A stretch of DNA of 64,000 bases from Talpa occidentalis (Eukaryota > Chordata > Mammalia > Eulipotyphla > Talpidae): positions 62,013,782 to 62,077,781 of the forward strand of contig NW_023601543.1 of the NCBI RefSeq assembly GCF_014898055.3, written 5' to 3'. The translations under genes and the position numbers were made by a program. A model generated the notes under the pieces. It was not told the DNA's origin. It searched no databases and was given only the letters and a program-made list of their open reading frames with translations. This document shows, piece after piece, positions 23,357 to 34,224 of this stretch; position 1 is the stretch's first letter; the number at the start of each line of letters is the position of its first letter.

Positions 23357-24575
23357 GGGGGCAGAGCAACATGGCGGCGAGGAGACGCTGCGAGTAAGAT
23401 CTCCCATTAAAAAAAGTGAATAGGGAGGAAAAGCGGCAGGTCCCAGTGAGAACTGGGACACGGAAGATAAACGGGTGACGCCAGTGAACTGCCCGAAGAA
23501 GAAACTGGCCATAAAAGAGGACTAGAAGGGAGGGAAGCGCAGAACCCTGCTCCCCTCCCCCGCCCACAGAGGCGGCACTCTCCGACCCGCAGAGAGGAGG
23601 AAACAACAAACCAAAACGGCCCACAAGAACAAACGACGCAGCAAGCGGGACTGTGAGTGGAAAGGAACTATTGCAGCCACCACACCCCGTGAACGGGAGC
23701 TGAGGCGAACCCTGCAGGATCCGCCGCGGCGGTGAGCGAACGGCTCCGGGCGCCATTAGAGAAGAACAAAGACCCCGGGAGACGCGCACACAGCCCGGGC
23801 TGCCGGTAAGCTTGCGCGGAGAGCGGCGCGCTCGGCGCGCTTGAAAAGCAAGTGCAGACCAGGATCGCGGCTGCCCAGGTCCCCGCGCCTGCGACCTAGG
23901 CTTGCGGGGAGACGACCTAGGCTTGCGGGGAGACGCGCGGAGGTCCTCACTGAGGTGAAGGTCCCTCCCTGAGCGAGCAGGAACCAGGCGCCCAGGCACG
24001 GGAGCGGTGCAAAAGGCGCCATTCCCGCGCCACTGAACTGGGCTACAGCCCGCGTCCTGGAACTGAGGGCTTTGAACTGAGACCCGGGGCACGAAAATTC
24101 GGGGCGTGGTTTCTCCACGACGGTGGGGCACAAGGCAGACACAGCACCCCAAAGCTGTTGAGGTGTACCCTACCATTCCCGCTCTGTTCTCTGTCCCACG
24201 GGGTGGGGGGAGGCGAAAAACAGCCCGCCAAGGACAATAGGAGAGATCTCTGGCGCCACCTAGTGACCAGGAAAAAAAAAGTCACTAACACCCTATAAAA
24301 CAGGACATTTCTTAAGACTGCTTGAAAAGGGCAGAAGGTTTCTGGAGGACCCAGTGGCCAGCCGGGAAGTTATTCCACGCCAGGCCCCTTCCGACCAGCA
24401 GTCTGAGCCCACAGAGGGAGCAGGCACCCACGTCTGGGGCAGACTGGGTGCGCAGAAGAGTGTGCCTGAAACCGGAGGCGCAGGGACTGCATCCCGCTTC
24501 GCCATTTGAGAACAGGGACATTTTCTTCAGTAAAAACTGCCTAAAACCAGCAGAAAGCTCCCCCAGAAGACAGAG
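23357..24575 (+). promoter_or_regulatory. L1 5'UTR / internal promoter
   Basis: CpG- and GC-rich against an AT-rich background. 'acatggcggc' at 23369-23378 fits the YY1 site that positions transcription start at the 5' end of many mammalian L1s (known for human L1; inferred here). A 21-bp unit is tandemly repeated at 23893-23913 and 23914-23934. Confidence 0.75.
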
Positions 24576-25828
24576 ATGGCTCCTGGAAGAGCCAGAGGGG
24601 AGCGGAGAAGTTCACCCAAGATGTCAGTCAGTCCGAGCAACACAGTGTCCCAACGCATACGACAAATTAGAAAACAGACAGTAGGGAGTAGAAGAACCAC
24701 ACGCAACCTAAAAACTCCTCAGGAAAGAAGCACACCACAAAAAGAAAACCACTCCCCAGATTGCAACGACAGCAACTTGGAAGAACTTCTGAGCCTTCCA
24801 GAAAGAGAATTTAAAATTGCCATGATTAAAAAAGTGATAGATCAGAAGAAGGAATTGAGTCCCTAAAGAGGGAAGTAAGAGAAATGCAGGAGATCAAAGA
24901 ATTAATGGAGGAACTAAAGAACTCTGGGAAAAGCAATGAAAGCAGAATAGATGAAATGGAAGAACGAATAAGTAATCTTGAAGACACAGAAATAAAAAGA
25001 CCCGCAGACCTCTCCTGCCGCCCGCTGCTCCCCTCAGCAGTGTACTTCGGTCCTTCTGCCTGCTCTGCTCCCCGCTCTGGCTCTGGTGAATTCTCTCACC
25101 CTCCCGCGCCTCTGACTGTACCCAGTGCATGTGTAAACAGAACAAACAAACAAACAAATAAATAAATAAATAAACATGCCTCTATTAAAAAATAATAAAA
25201 TAAAAAAAAAAAAAAAGAAAGAAAAAGAACCAAACAGAAAAGGAAAGAGAAGTACGAAGGAAAAGAATGAAGAAAGACTTCGGGAACTATCTGACTCCAT
25301 GAGGAAAGGAAATATAAGAGTTATAGGAATTCCAGAAGGAGGGAGAGAGATGTAGGAACAGAGAAAATATTCATGGATATAATTGAAGAGAACTTCCCAA
25401 ATGAGAAGAAGGAGCTGAAAATTGATATACAAGAAGCAAGAAGAACACCAAACTTCCACGACGAAAGGAAAAACACAGCAAGACACATAATAGTAAAGCT
25501 CCCAAGAATCCAGGACAAGGAAAAAATAATGAAGCTGACAAGAGGGAAGAAACAGATAACATTCAAAGGAAAACCAATCAGGCTGACATCAGACTTCTCT
25601 GAAGAAACACTACGGGCAAGGAGAGAGTGGAGGGACATAGTCAACAGACTCCAAGAAAACAGATGCCAACCAAGAATACTCTATCCCGCAAAGCTCTCTT
25701 TCCTCCATGAAGAAAGAATATGGACCTTCCCAGACAAAGAGAAACTCCGGAATTTCATTGCGACTAAACCCCCACTCCAAAAAATACTACAAGGAATCCT
25801 AAAGCCAGAACCTCAGAGGGACGAATAA
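24576..25828 (+). pseudogene. L1 ORF1 (RNA-binding protein) pseudogene
   Basis: ORF1p is the trimeric nucleic-acid chaperone that coats L1 RNA. The start at 24576 (MAPGRARGERRSS...) fits the usual position after the 5'UTR. The first frame ends at 24866, and the sequence continues in another frame (24884 on) with the acidic coiled-coil part (EIKELMEELKNSG, MEERISNLEDTEI). SINE sequence at 25003-25214 splits it. After the SINE the frame carries a further shift near 25340. The last piece, 25373-25828, holds the conserved C-terminal half (NFPNEKKELKIDIQEARRTP; RILYPAKLSF). At least two frameshifts plus the insertion make it non-functional. Confidence 0.92.
25003..25214 (+). mobile_element. 5'-truncated SINE inside L1 ORF1, with a transduced tail
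   Basis: It begins in the SINE middle ('cgcagacctctcctgccgcc') and lacks the tRNA head. The tail is unusual: 'gcatgtgtaaac', (ACAA)n, (ATAA)n, then 'acatgcctctat' at 25174-25185, then A-rich. The same extra word ends the SINE at 63669-63981. Imperfect duplications 'agaaataaaaagacc' at 24988-25002 and 'agaaagaaaaagaacc' at 25215-25230. Confidence 0.9.
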
Positions 25829-25907
25829 CAACGAAAGAAGACCAAAAAAAAAAAAAAAAAAGTTATTAAAAGAATAAATAAATAAAATCAAAGGAAAGAC
25901 AAACATA

Positions 25908-28900
25908 ATGGCAAATACAGATGCTAACATATCAATATTAACTCTAAATGTAAATGGACTAAACTCTTCAATAAAAAGACACAGAGTTGCAGCCTGGATT
26001 AAGAAACAAAACCCAACCTTTTGCTGTCTCCAGGAAACACATTTAGCTACAAAAGATAAAAATAGGCTCAAAGTCAAAGGATGGAAAACAATCCTACAAG
26101 CAAATGGGCCAAAAAAGAAAGCAGGAACAGCTATACTTATATCAGATAAAACAGACTTCAAACTCAAAAAAATAAAAAGAGACCCCAATGGTCACTACAT
26201 TATGATTAAGGGGACAATACTTCAAGAAGAAATAACACTCATTAACATATACTCACCAAACGAAAGAGCACCAAAATATATCAGACAGCTGTTGTCCTCT
26301 CTGAAAACAGACATCAGAGAAAACACATATGTAGTGGGAGACTTCAACACACCACTATCAACAATGGATAGATCAACAAGACAAAAAATAAGTAAAGAAA
26401 CTAAAGCTCTAAATAAGGACCTAGAGCATTTGGGCTTAACAGACATCTATAGAACACTAAACCCAAAAAAAACGGAGTACACATTTTTCTCAAGCGCACA
26501 CGGATCATTCTCCAGGATCGATCACATACTGGGGCACAAGACAAACATCAACAGATACACCAAGATTGAAATCATACCAACCATCTTTTCTGACCACGAA
26601 GGCATCAAACTAGAAATAAATCATAAAAAGAAGGCAAGGTACTATCCTACCTCATGGAGATTAAAAGCCACACTACTGGAAGACCACTGGACTAACGAGG
26701 AGATCAAAGAAGAAATTAAAAAATTCTTTGAATTGAATGACAAGGAGGACACCAATATCCTAAATGTATGGGATGCAGCAAAAGCAGTAATAAGAGGAAA
26801 ATATATAGCAATAGAAGCTCACATCAAAAAACAAGAAAGAACTCAAAGAAACAACCTAATCTCGAAGCTCAAAGATCTAGAAAAAGAACAACAAAAAACC
26901 CCAGAACCAGTAGAAGAAAAGAAATAATAAAAACCAAAGCAGAAATAAATGAAATTGAAACTAAAAAAACAATCCAAAGATCAATGAAACCAAGAGCTGG
27001 TTCTTTGAAAAAATAAATAAAATAGACAAACCCCTAGCCAGGCTCACAAAGGAAAAAAGGGAGAAAGCACAAAATACACAGAATCATAATGAAAGAGGAG
27101 AAATCACAACGGACACAGCAGAAATCAAAAGAATAATCAGTAACTACTATGAACAATTATATGGAAACAAGTTCAACAATCTAGAGGAGATGGACAAATT
27201 CCTACAACTCTACAATCACCCAAGCTAGATAAAGAAGAAATAGAACACCTAAACAGACCAATTACAATTAGCGAAATTGAAATGGTAATTAAAAACCTCC
27301 CCAAAAACAAAAGCCCAGGACCTGATGGATTTACAAATGAATTCTACCAAACATTCAGAGACGAATTAGTGCCTATCCTTCACAAACTCTTCCAAAAAAT
27401 TGAGAAGGAAGGGACAATACCAAACACGTTCTATGAAGCCAATATTACACTAATACCAAAACCGAATAAGGACAACACAAAAGGAAAACTATAGGCCAAT
27501 CTCCCTAATGAACACTGATGCAAAAATCCTCAATAAAATTTTAGCTATCAGAATCCAACAATGTATCCATAAGATAATTCACCACGACCAAGTTGGATTC
27601 ATTCCAGGGGCACAAGGATGGTTTAACATCCGAAAATCAATCAACGTTATCCAACACATCAACAAAAAGAAATATAAAAACCATATGATAATATCAATAG
27701 ATGCTGAGAAAGCTTTCGACAAAGTGCAACACCCATTCATGATAAAAGCCCTTGAAATTCTTGGGATACAAGGAACATACCTCAACATCATAAAGGCCAT
27801 CTATGACAAGCCAACAGCCAGTATCATTCTCAATGGTGAAAAGCTGAAAGCAATTCCATTAAGATCTGGAACAAGACAAGGATGTCCACTCTCACCACTG
27901 CTTTTCAATATAATACTGGAAGTCCTAGCCAGAGCAATAAGACAAGAGAAAGACATCCAAGGAATCCAAATTGGAAAAGAAGAAGTCAAACTATCACTAT
28001 TTGCAGATGATATGCTAATATACATAGAGAACCCCAAAATCTCCACAGAAAACTAATTCAACTCATCAATCAATTCAGTAAAGTGGCAGGATACAAAATC
28101 AACACGCAAAAGTCAGTAGCCTTCCTATACACAAACAATAAATCTGAAGAAGAAGAAATCAAAAAAACCACCCCTTTTATTATCGAAACAAAAAAAATCA
28201 AATATTGGGAATAAATCTAACAAAAGAGGTAAAGGACCTATACAAAGAAACTATAAAAACACTGTTAAAAGAAATAGAAGAAGACACAAAGAAATGGAAA
28301 GACATCCCCTGCTCATGGATTGGAAGAATAAACATTATTAAAATGGCCATCCTACCAAAAGCAATATACAGATTCAATGCTATTCCAATCAAAATCTCAA
28401 TGGCATTCTTCAAAGAAATAGAACAATTATTGATGAAATTCATATGGAATCACCAAAAACCCCGAATAGCCAAAGCTCTACTGAAAAAAAGAAGGAAATG
28501 GAGGCATCACACTCCCAGACTTCAAACTATACTACAAAGCCATAATCATCAAAACTGCATGGTATTGGAACAAGAACAGACATACAGACCAATGGAATCG
28601 AATAGAAAATCCAGAAATAAACCCACAGATTTATGGTCAACTAATCTTTGACAAAGGAGCAAAGACTATGCATTGGAGCAAAGAAAGTTTGTTCAATAAA
28701 TGGTGCTGGGAAAACTGGGTCGCTACATGCAAAAGAATGAAGCTTGACCACTACCTCACACCATACACAAAAATCAACTCAAAATGGATTAAAGAACTAG
28801 ACATAAGACCTGAAACCATAAAATACATAGAAGGAAATATAGGCGAACACTACGGGATTTGCACATCAAAGACATCTTTACAGACACATCACCCAAAAGC

Positions 28901-29724
28901 AGTGATAGTGAAGACAAAGATAAACAGCTGGGACTACATCAAATTAAAGAGCTTCTGCACAGCAAAAGAGACAATAACAAAAACAAAGAGAAACCCCACC
29001 AACTGGGAGAACATTTTGCACCCAACACTAATGATAAAGGACTGATCACAAAAATCTGCAAAGAGCTGATGAGACTCAGCAACAACAAAGAAAATAATCC
29101 AGTCAAAAAATGGGCAGAAGAGCTAAAAAGAAACTTCTCTGAAGAGGAAATGCAAATGGCCAACAGACATATGAAAAAATGTTCAACATCACTTGTAATC
29201 AGGGAAATGCAAATCAAACTACCATGAGATACCATCTCACACCAGTGAGAATGGCACATATTAAAAAAACTAGCAACAACAAATGTTGGCGAGGATGTGG
29301 AGAAAAAGGAACTCTTGTGCACTGTTGGTGGGAGTGCAAACTGGTCCAACCATTATGGAGAGCTGTGTGGAGATTTCTGGACCTACTAAACATAGAGCTT
29401 CCATATGATCCAGCAATTCCACTCCTAGGTATTTACCCAAAGGACACAGAAACATCAATTCCAAAGAGCACCTGCACTCCTATGTTTATAGCAGCACTGT
29501 TTACAATAGCTAAGCTTTGGAAACAACCCAAATGCCCAAAAATAGATGACTGGATCAAGAAGATGTGGTACATATATACCATGGAATATTACTCAGCATT
29601 CAAAAAAGATAAACACATGCAATTTGCAGCAACATGGATGGCACTGGAAGGGATCATGCTCAGCGAAATAAGCCAAAAAGAAAAAGAAAAATACCGGATG
29701 GTCTCACTCATAGCAGGAATCTAG
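25908..29724 (+). pseudogene. L1 ORF2 (endonuclease / reverse transcriptase) pseudogene
   Basis: ORF2p nicks target DNA and reverse-transcribes L1 RNA. The first 339 codons (25908-26927) hold an endonuclease with all key motifs visible: NVNGLNS, QETH, GDFNTPL, SRIDHI and SDHEGIK. A one-base loss near 26892 ends this frame; the related fragment at 19817-20331 keeps that base. The reverse transcriptase follows in broken frames: [14 protein letters not shown] (27282 on), [26 protein letters not shown] and the catalytic FADDMLIY (to 28056). The tail keeps the cysteine knuckle [18 protein letters not shown] (29179-29724). Several frameshifts make it dead; each domain is otherwise well preserved. 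Confidence 0.95.
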
Positions 29725-29914
29725 AAAACTTAATTAAGGGACCAGGAAAATGAATATAAGAAAGTGAAAATCAAAATCAACAAAAAACTATGAACCAGAG
29801 ACACTTTTTGGGGGGTGGGGGGCGGGAGGGGAAGGATTGGGGTCAGAATGGGGCGTTTGCAATTGTATGGGGGAATATAAAAATAAAATTTAATATTTAA
29901 AAAAAAAAAAAAAA
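29725..29914 (+). promoter_or_regulatory. L1 3'UTR with G-rich tract and poly-A signal
   Basis: A G-run at about 29810-29840 ('ggggggtggggggcgggagg') could form a G-quadruplex, a feature known from L1 3'UTRs. 'aaaataaaattt' near 29880 supplies the polyadenylation signal before the A-tail. Confidence 0.8.
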
Positions 29915-30110
29915 AAAACATGAACTCTGGAATCAGCCTGGTTTCTGATTCTGACTCTGCCACCTGTAAGGTGTATGACCTTCAGCAAATGATATTATAC
30001 TCTGCGCTGTTCCCTTATCTGTAACGATGATGGCACCAATGTATGTGTGTGGAGCTTTGTCAGCTGTAAATGAATTAATAGATTATAATGAGGTTAGAAA
30101 GCAGTGATAT
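29915..30110 (-). repeat. MIR fragment, right of the full-length L1
   Basis: 'gaactctggaatcagcctgg', 'tgactctgccacctgtaagg', 'tatgaccttcagcaaatg' and 'ttcccttatctgtaacgatg' match MIR in order, antisense. The first 16 bp are the 3' duplication copy of the L1. Confidence 0.75.
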
Positions 30111-30780
30111 GTAATATGTAGTAGAGAAGGGTTAAGTGTTATGAATATGTCACATTCTTTGTGTATTTTCTTATTCTAGAAGATTTAGTATATTGCTTCT
30201 TTAGACTGGGGCTACAAGAATGAAACAAGGGTCACAGACATAATAACTTTTATAAAAGTATTAAAGGAGCTTGACATGAGAACACCAAGTTTTAAAAAGG
30301 AAAGAATAAGAGTAAGAGGGGAATAACAGTAAGTAACCAGAGATCTTCAGTGTGGGGTGTTATAAAAGAGGGATAAAGAAGAAAAGTATAAAAAGGAGAA
30401 AGGATGTGGGAAATGACTGGAGTAAAGGAAGGGAGAAAAAGGAAAAAACTTTAGTGTAGAATGAAGGGAGCAATCTAAATTATAGACCAGCTCTTGAGCT
30501 CTGGGTTTCAATGGCAGGCTGCCATTGCTTAAAGATCCACCAGTTCTCATAGAATTAATGTTGGATATAAATGTCAACCTAAAAGTCAGGTCCTGGAAAC
30601 TAAGACATAAACTCCAGCAAGGAACAGACAGTTTTGGTTTCTAGAAGGAGTGCAAAGAACTCACAGTTAGCTAAGACCAGGTCAAGATGACTGGTTCTGC
30701 CCTGAGACCATTATTGGAAGTGGGTCAGAAGGAGAGCTTTTTTGTAAGCTAAGTAGTGTTTCATATGGTTCCTGTATCAG
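30110..30780. other. Unassigned sequence
   Basis: Purine-rich around 30290-30460. No gene or repeat recognised. Confidence 0.4.
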
Positions 30781-30784
30781 ACTA

Positions 30785-31110
30785 AGCTAGGTAATGTTTC
30801 ATTAATAACCTCCAAATTTCAGTGGCTCAAAGCAACTTATGCTCACTCATAGTATATGGCCATGGTAGGTTTTTAGGGGTTACATTCCCTGTGGCCCTCA
30901 CTGTGAGACATAGATGGATAGAGGATATAATCTATAATATTACCAATCATTTTGTCAGAAGGAAAGGGAACTCTAGAATGTCTTACACAGGCAATTTAAT
31001 GTTCCAGCCTGGATGTGATTACTCATCACTTCCAGTTCAGTTTATAGGCTTGAATTTGTCATATGATGTGACCCAGCCACGAGAGGGCCAAGAAGACAAT
31101 ACTTCTAAGT
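30785..31110 (-). repeat. Old MER/MaLR-like repeat
   Basis: 'tttcagtggctcaaagcaac', 'atgttccagcctggatgtgat' and 'cttccagttcagtttatagg' follow a common old mammalian repeat ('agtggctcaaagcaac', 'cctggaagtgac'). Subfamily uncertain. Confidence 0.45.
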
Positions 31111-31660
31111 GCTGAGAAATTGAAGAGCCAGAAATATTTGATGAACAGCAACTGACCCCCCATCATTTTCAAACTAATATGGAGGGTATTTGTCTCAGCT
31201 TTCTTCAGAGCTTTCTTTGAGCTTTGGGAGTCTACTGGAGGAATTACAAACATTACCAGGGAAAGAAGTCTTCTTCCACACCAGTAGCCATGGCAAGTTG
31301 AGGTGGCATGGGAAGTAGTGACTGCTATGGATGTTACTATAGGCATACATTACAGCAGCACTAGTGACAGAATTAGAATGAGTTAAGATGCAGTTATCGA
31401 ACACTTCAGACTCCCAGAATCCACAAGGAAAGAGTGGGAATGGGGTGGAATGCTTAAGAAAAGCTTGAGGGTCCAGTGTGTCTCTTCGTGGAAATTTGAA
31501 GCCAAGGGTGCCAAGATAACATCTGACCCCTTGAGAATGCAAAATGCTGGCATAATGAAGGGTTTGTTAGTGCCTGCCTCCTAGTGGACACAGAGCTATG
31601 ATTGACTTGAAAGGCTTGTGTTTTGCCTAGGGTCTGGCATGAGTCTATTGAGCAAACATG
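31110..31660. other. Unassigned sequence
   Basis: No gene. Overlapping minus-strand frames of about 100 codons carry no known motif. Confidence 0.4.
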
Positions 31661-31671
31661 AAGCCCACATT

Positions 31672-32323
31672 TTTTTTTTCTTTTTTTAAAATAAATTTTA
31701 TTTTTATATTCCCCATACAATTGCAACCCCCTTATTTTGACCCCAATCCCTCCCCTCCCCACCCCCCACAGAGTGTCTCTTGTTCATAGTTGTTTGTTGA
31801 TTTTGATATTTTCTTTCTTATAGTTATTCTTTTTCCTGGTCCCTTATTTAAGTTTTCTAGATTCCTGCTATGAGTGAGACCATCCGGTATTTTTCTTTTT
31901 CTTTCTGGCTTATTTCGCTGAGCATAATCCTTTCCAGCGCCATCCATGTTGCTGCAAATTGCATGTGTTTATCTTTTTTGAATGCTGAGTAATATTCCAT
32001 GGTGTATATGTACCACATCTTCTTGATGCAGTCATCTATTTTTGGGCATTTGGGTTGTTTCCAAAGCTTAGCTATTGTAAACAGTGCTGCTATAAACATA
32101 GGGGTGCAGGTGCTCTTTGGAATTGATGTTTCTGTGTCCTTTGGGTAAATACCTAGGAGTGGAATTGCTGGATCATATGGAAGCTCTATGTTTAGTAGGT
32201 CCAGAAATCTCCACACAGCTCTCCATAGTGGTTGGACCAGTTTGCACTCCCACCAACAGTGCAGGAGAGTTCCTTTTTCTCCATATCCTCGCCAACATTT
32301 GTTGTTGCTAGTTTTTTTTAATA
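31672..32323 (-). mobile_element. Recent 5'-truncated L1 (antisense)
   Basis: On -: ORF2 C-terminus (from about 32320, coding to 31857, still open, with the [18 protein letters not shown] knuckle), 3'UTR, then A-rich tail at 31672-31690. It matches 29260-29914 of the full-length L1 with few differences by eye, so it is young. 'ccacatt' at 31665-31671 and 32324-32330 is the likely duplication core, blurred by the tail. Confidence 0.93.
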
Positions 32324-32329
32324 CCACAT

Positions 32330-32515
32330 TCTTTTCTTAAGAGTGAAGTGGGGGAGACTTCTACTGCTGGCCAAGATGGTGCAGGCTTATTGATTGTATC
32401 TAAATCTTGGGACCTAATACAAAAGGTAATGACCCAAGAACTCTGAAAAGTAAACAAAAGCGGGTACATTGGAGAAGAATCAAATCACAAAGAAGTAACA
32501 CAAATGAATAAATGG
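32330..32515. other. Unassigned sequence
   Basis: Nothing recognised between the L1 and the LTR remnant. Confidence 0.35.
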
Positions 32516-32775
32516 GTAATGAGCTCTCTCCCTCTCTGTGTTTGTGTGTCTATGTCTGTGTTTGTGTGCATGTGTGTCCCATCTTGCACATACCAAGAAA
32601 CGGTCAAATGAGCACACAGTCAAGAAGAGACTCCAGCTTCACCAGGAACCAAATCGACCAGCACCTTGATCTTGGATGCCCTAGCCTCCAGAACTGTGAG
32701 AAATGCATTTCTGTTTTTAAGCTACCTAGTCTATGGTATTTTGTTATAGCAACCTTAACTGACTAATATAGAAAT
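32515..32775 (+). repeat. MLT1/MaLR LTR 3' portion
   Basis: 'gccctagcctccagaactgtg', 'ctgtttttaagctacctagtc' and 'atggtattttgttatagc', ending 'gactaatata', are the MaLR LTR 3' end. A TG-rich simple tract lies at 32535-32576. Confidence 0.85.
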
Positions 32776-32779
32776 AAAA

Positions 32780-33390
32780 GATTTGATCAGCACTATCATT
32801 CAACATGACATAATTGACATTTATAGAATGCTTCACCCAATAATAGTAAAATACACACCCTTGTCAAGTGTACATGGAACATTCATCAAGACAGAGCATA
32901 CTTCAATCAAAAAACAAACTTAAGATGAAATCATACAGTTTGTTATCTGACCAAAATGGATTTGAACTAGCAATGGATAACTTAATAAATGACACACTAG
33001 TAAATAATTCATGGATAGAAAATGTTTTGAACTGAAAGAAAATAAAAGTATGACACATCAAAATGGGTGGTAGTGTTTTGAAGGAAATTTATAGCATTAA
33101 ATGCTTGTATTAGAAAAGAAGATAGGTCTCAAATCAATGATCCAAGCTGCAAGCTTAAAAAACAAGAAAAAGAATTAAATTCACAGCCGGCAGAAGGAAG
33201 GAAGCAATAAATTAAAGGTTAGAAATCAATGAAATTGAAAACAAAAACAATAGAGAAAAATCAATGAAATCTTTGCCAGAAATGTAAAAGAAATTCTTCA
33301 GAAAGAAGGAAAATTATATAGATCAGAAAGGTGGCTCTACATAAAGAAAAGAGGTACATTAGAGAAGAAATAAATGTAGGTTAAAAGCAA
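32780..33390 (+). mobile_element. Degraded L1 ORF2 (sense) fragment
   Basis: Short translated stretches such as VKCTWNIHQDRAYF and INDPSCKLKKQEKELNS follow L1 ORF2 between endonuclease and reverse transcriptase, with many stops. Confidence 0.65.
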
Positions 33391-33399
33391 GTGTCCATG

Positions 33400-34215
33400 T
33401 GTGGTGGTCCATGTCTTGAATCTCTATTCTGTTCATTGATTTGTTCGTCTATCTTGATTCCAATAATGTATCGACTTGAAAATTGGCCTTATGAGTCTTG
33501 AAATTAGATGGTGTTAGTGCTCCAGTTTTGCTCTTCTTTTTCAAAGTTGTTTTGGATATTTGTAGGGGCAGGAAGGACCACTGAGCAGGTTTTCTAGGAT
33601 CCAGCAGACCGGGTAAAGGAGGAGTCAGAGTCCTCAGTGGTTTTGCAGGTTTTTATTGGGATTACCAGGTACATGGCAGGCAGGAGTACTGGGGGGTTGG
33701 GGGGCTGGCAGGCCTCCCAGACCCCAACAGGTCTTCACTCTATGGGCTCTCCGGCCTTCTCTCAGCTTCTGCTTCTCTTGTTTCTCTCTCAGCTTCTGCT
33801 TCTACTGGAGTCCTCATGACGCCGCCCTTAAAAGCCCAGTCTTAGCCCAGGTGAATCCCATCTACCTATGGCCACACCCTACTCCAGGTGCCCGCCATCA
33901 GGCATGCATTCAGGACCGCAAGGATCCATCATCTATCCTGATGGCGGGAGGGCAGAAAAGCCTGATATTTTTCCTTACCCTACAATATTCTAGGTCATTT
34001 ATTTGTAGTTGAATTTTAGCCTCAGCATATTAACATCTACCAAAAAGAGAGAGAGGGGAAAGAGAGAGTGACTTGCTCGGATTTTTGATTTGGATTGCAT
34101 TGAATCTATAGACCAATTTGGAAAAAATTGATATCCTGCCAGTATTGAGCCTTCTTGCCCATGATATTTCTCTCTATTAATTAGTTCTCCTTTGGTTTGC
34201 CACAGGAGTGTCCTC
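33400..34215 (-). mobile_element. Old L1 ORF2 (antisense), split by a solo LTR
   Basis: 'ccagttttgctcttctttttc' and 'gttgttttggatatt' lie left of the LTR; 'tttgatttggattgcattgaa' and 'ctttggtttgcc' lie right. These are colinear antisense L1. A (GA)n-like purine run lies near 34045-34070. Confidence 0.75.
33561..33984 (-). mobile_element. Solo LTR of an endogenous retrovirus, 424 bp
   Basis: Bounded by TGTAGGG and CCCTACA (TG...CA ends) and flanked by the exact 5-bp duplication 'atatt' at 33556-33560 and 33985-33989. On -, a TATA-like 'cttttaaggg' (near 33826) is followed by AATAAA (33652-33657 read on -), placing promoter and polyadenylation signal in the correct order. No internal viral genes remain, as expected after LTR-LTR recombination. 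Family not recognised. It interrupts an old L1. Confidence 0.9.
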
Positions 34216-34224
34216 AAGATTTCA

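Larger units (their letters stand above)
23256..24176 (-). other. 306-codon antisense open frame across the L1 5'UTR
   Basis: An uninterrupted minus-strand frame starts within the L1 5'UTR and runs out through the L1 5' end and the duplication into the flank, so its last ~33 residues are host-derived. It is Arg/Ser/Pro-rich with a repeated SPRKPRS motif from the 21-bp duplication. No domain recognised. Primate L1s have a short antisense ORF0 in a comparable place, but I see no sequence evidence of homology. GC-rich DNA has few stops, so chance is the default explanation. Confidence 0.35.
23357..29914 (+). mobile_element. Full-length L1 LINE retrotransposon, inactivated
   Basis: About 6.56 kb between perfect 16-bp duplications. 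The order is GC-rich 5'UTR (23357-24575), ORF1 remnant (24576-25828), short A-rich spacer, ORF2 remnant (25908-29724), then 3'UTR with a G-rich tract and AATAAA, then poly-A. The start 'gggggcagagcaacatggcgg' is a typical full-length L1 5' end. Frameshifts in both ORFs and a SINE inside ORF1 rule out autonomous movement. The close match with the fragments at 19817-20331 and 31687-32320 suggests one recently active lineage. Confidence 0.96.

Noticed and set aside
29811..29840. G-rich tract as an independent regulatory G-quadruplex
   Set aside because: It is the standard G-rich part of the L1 3'UTR and recurs, in weaker form, in the other L1 ends here.
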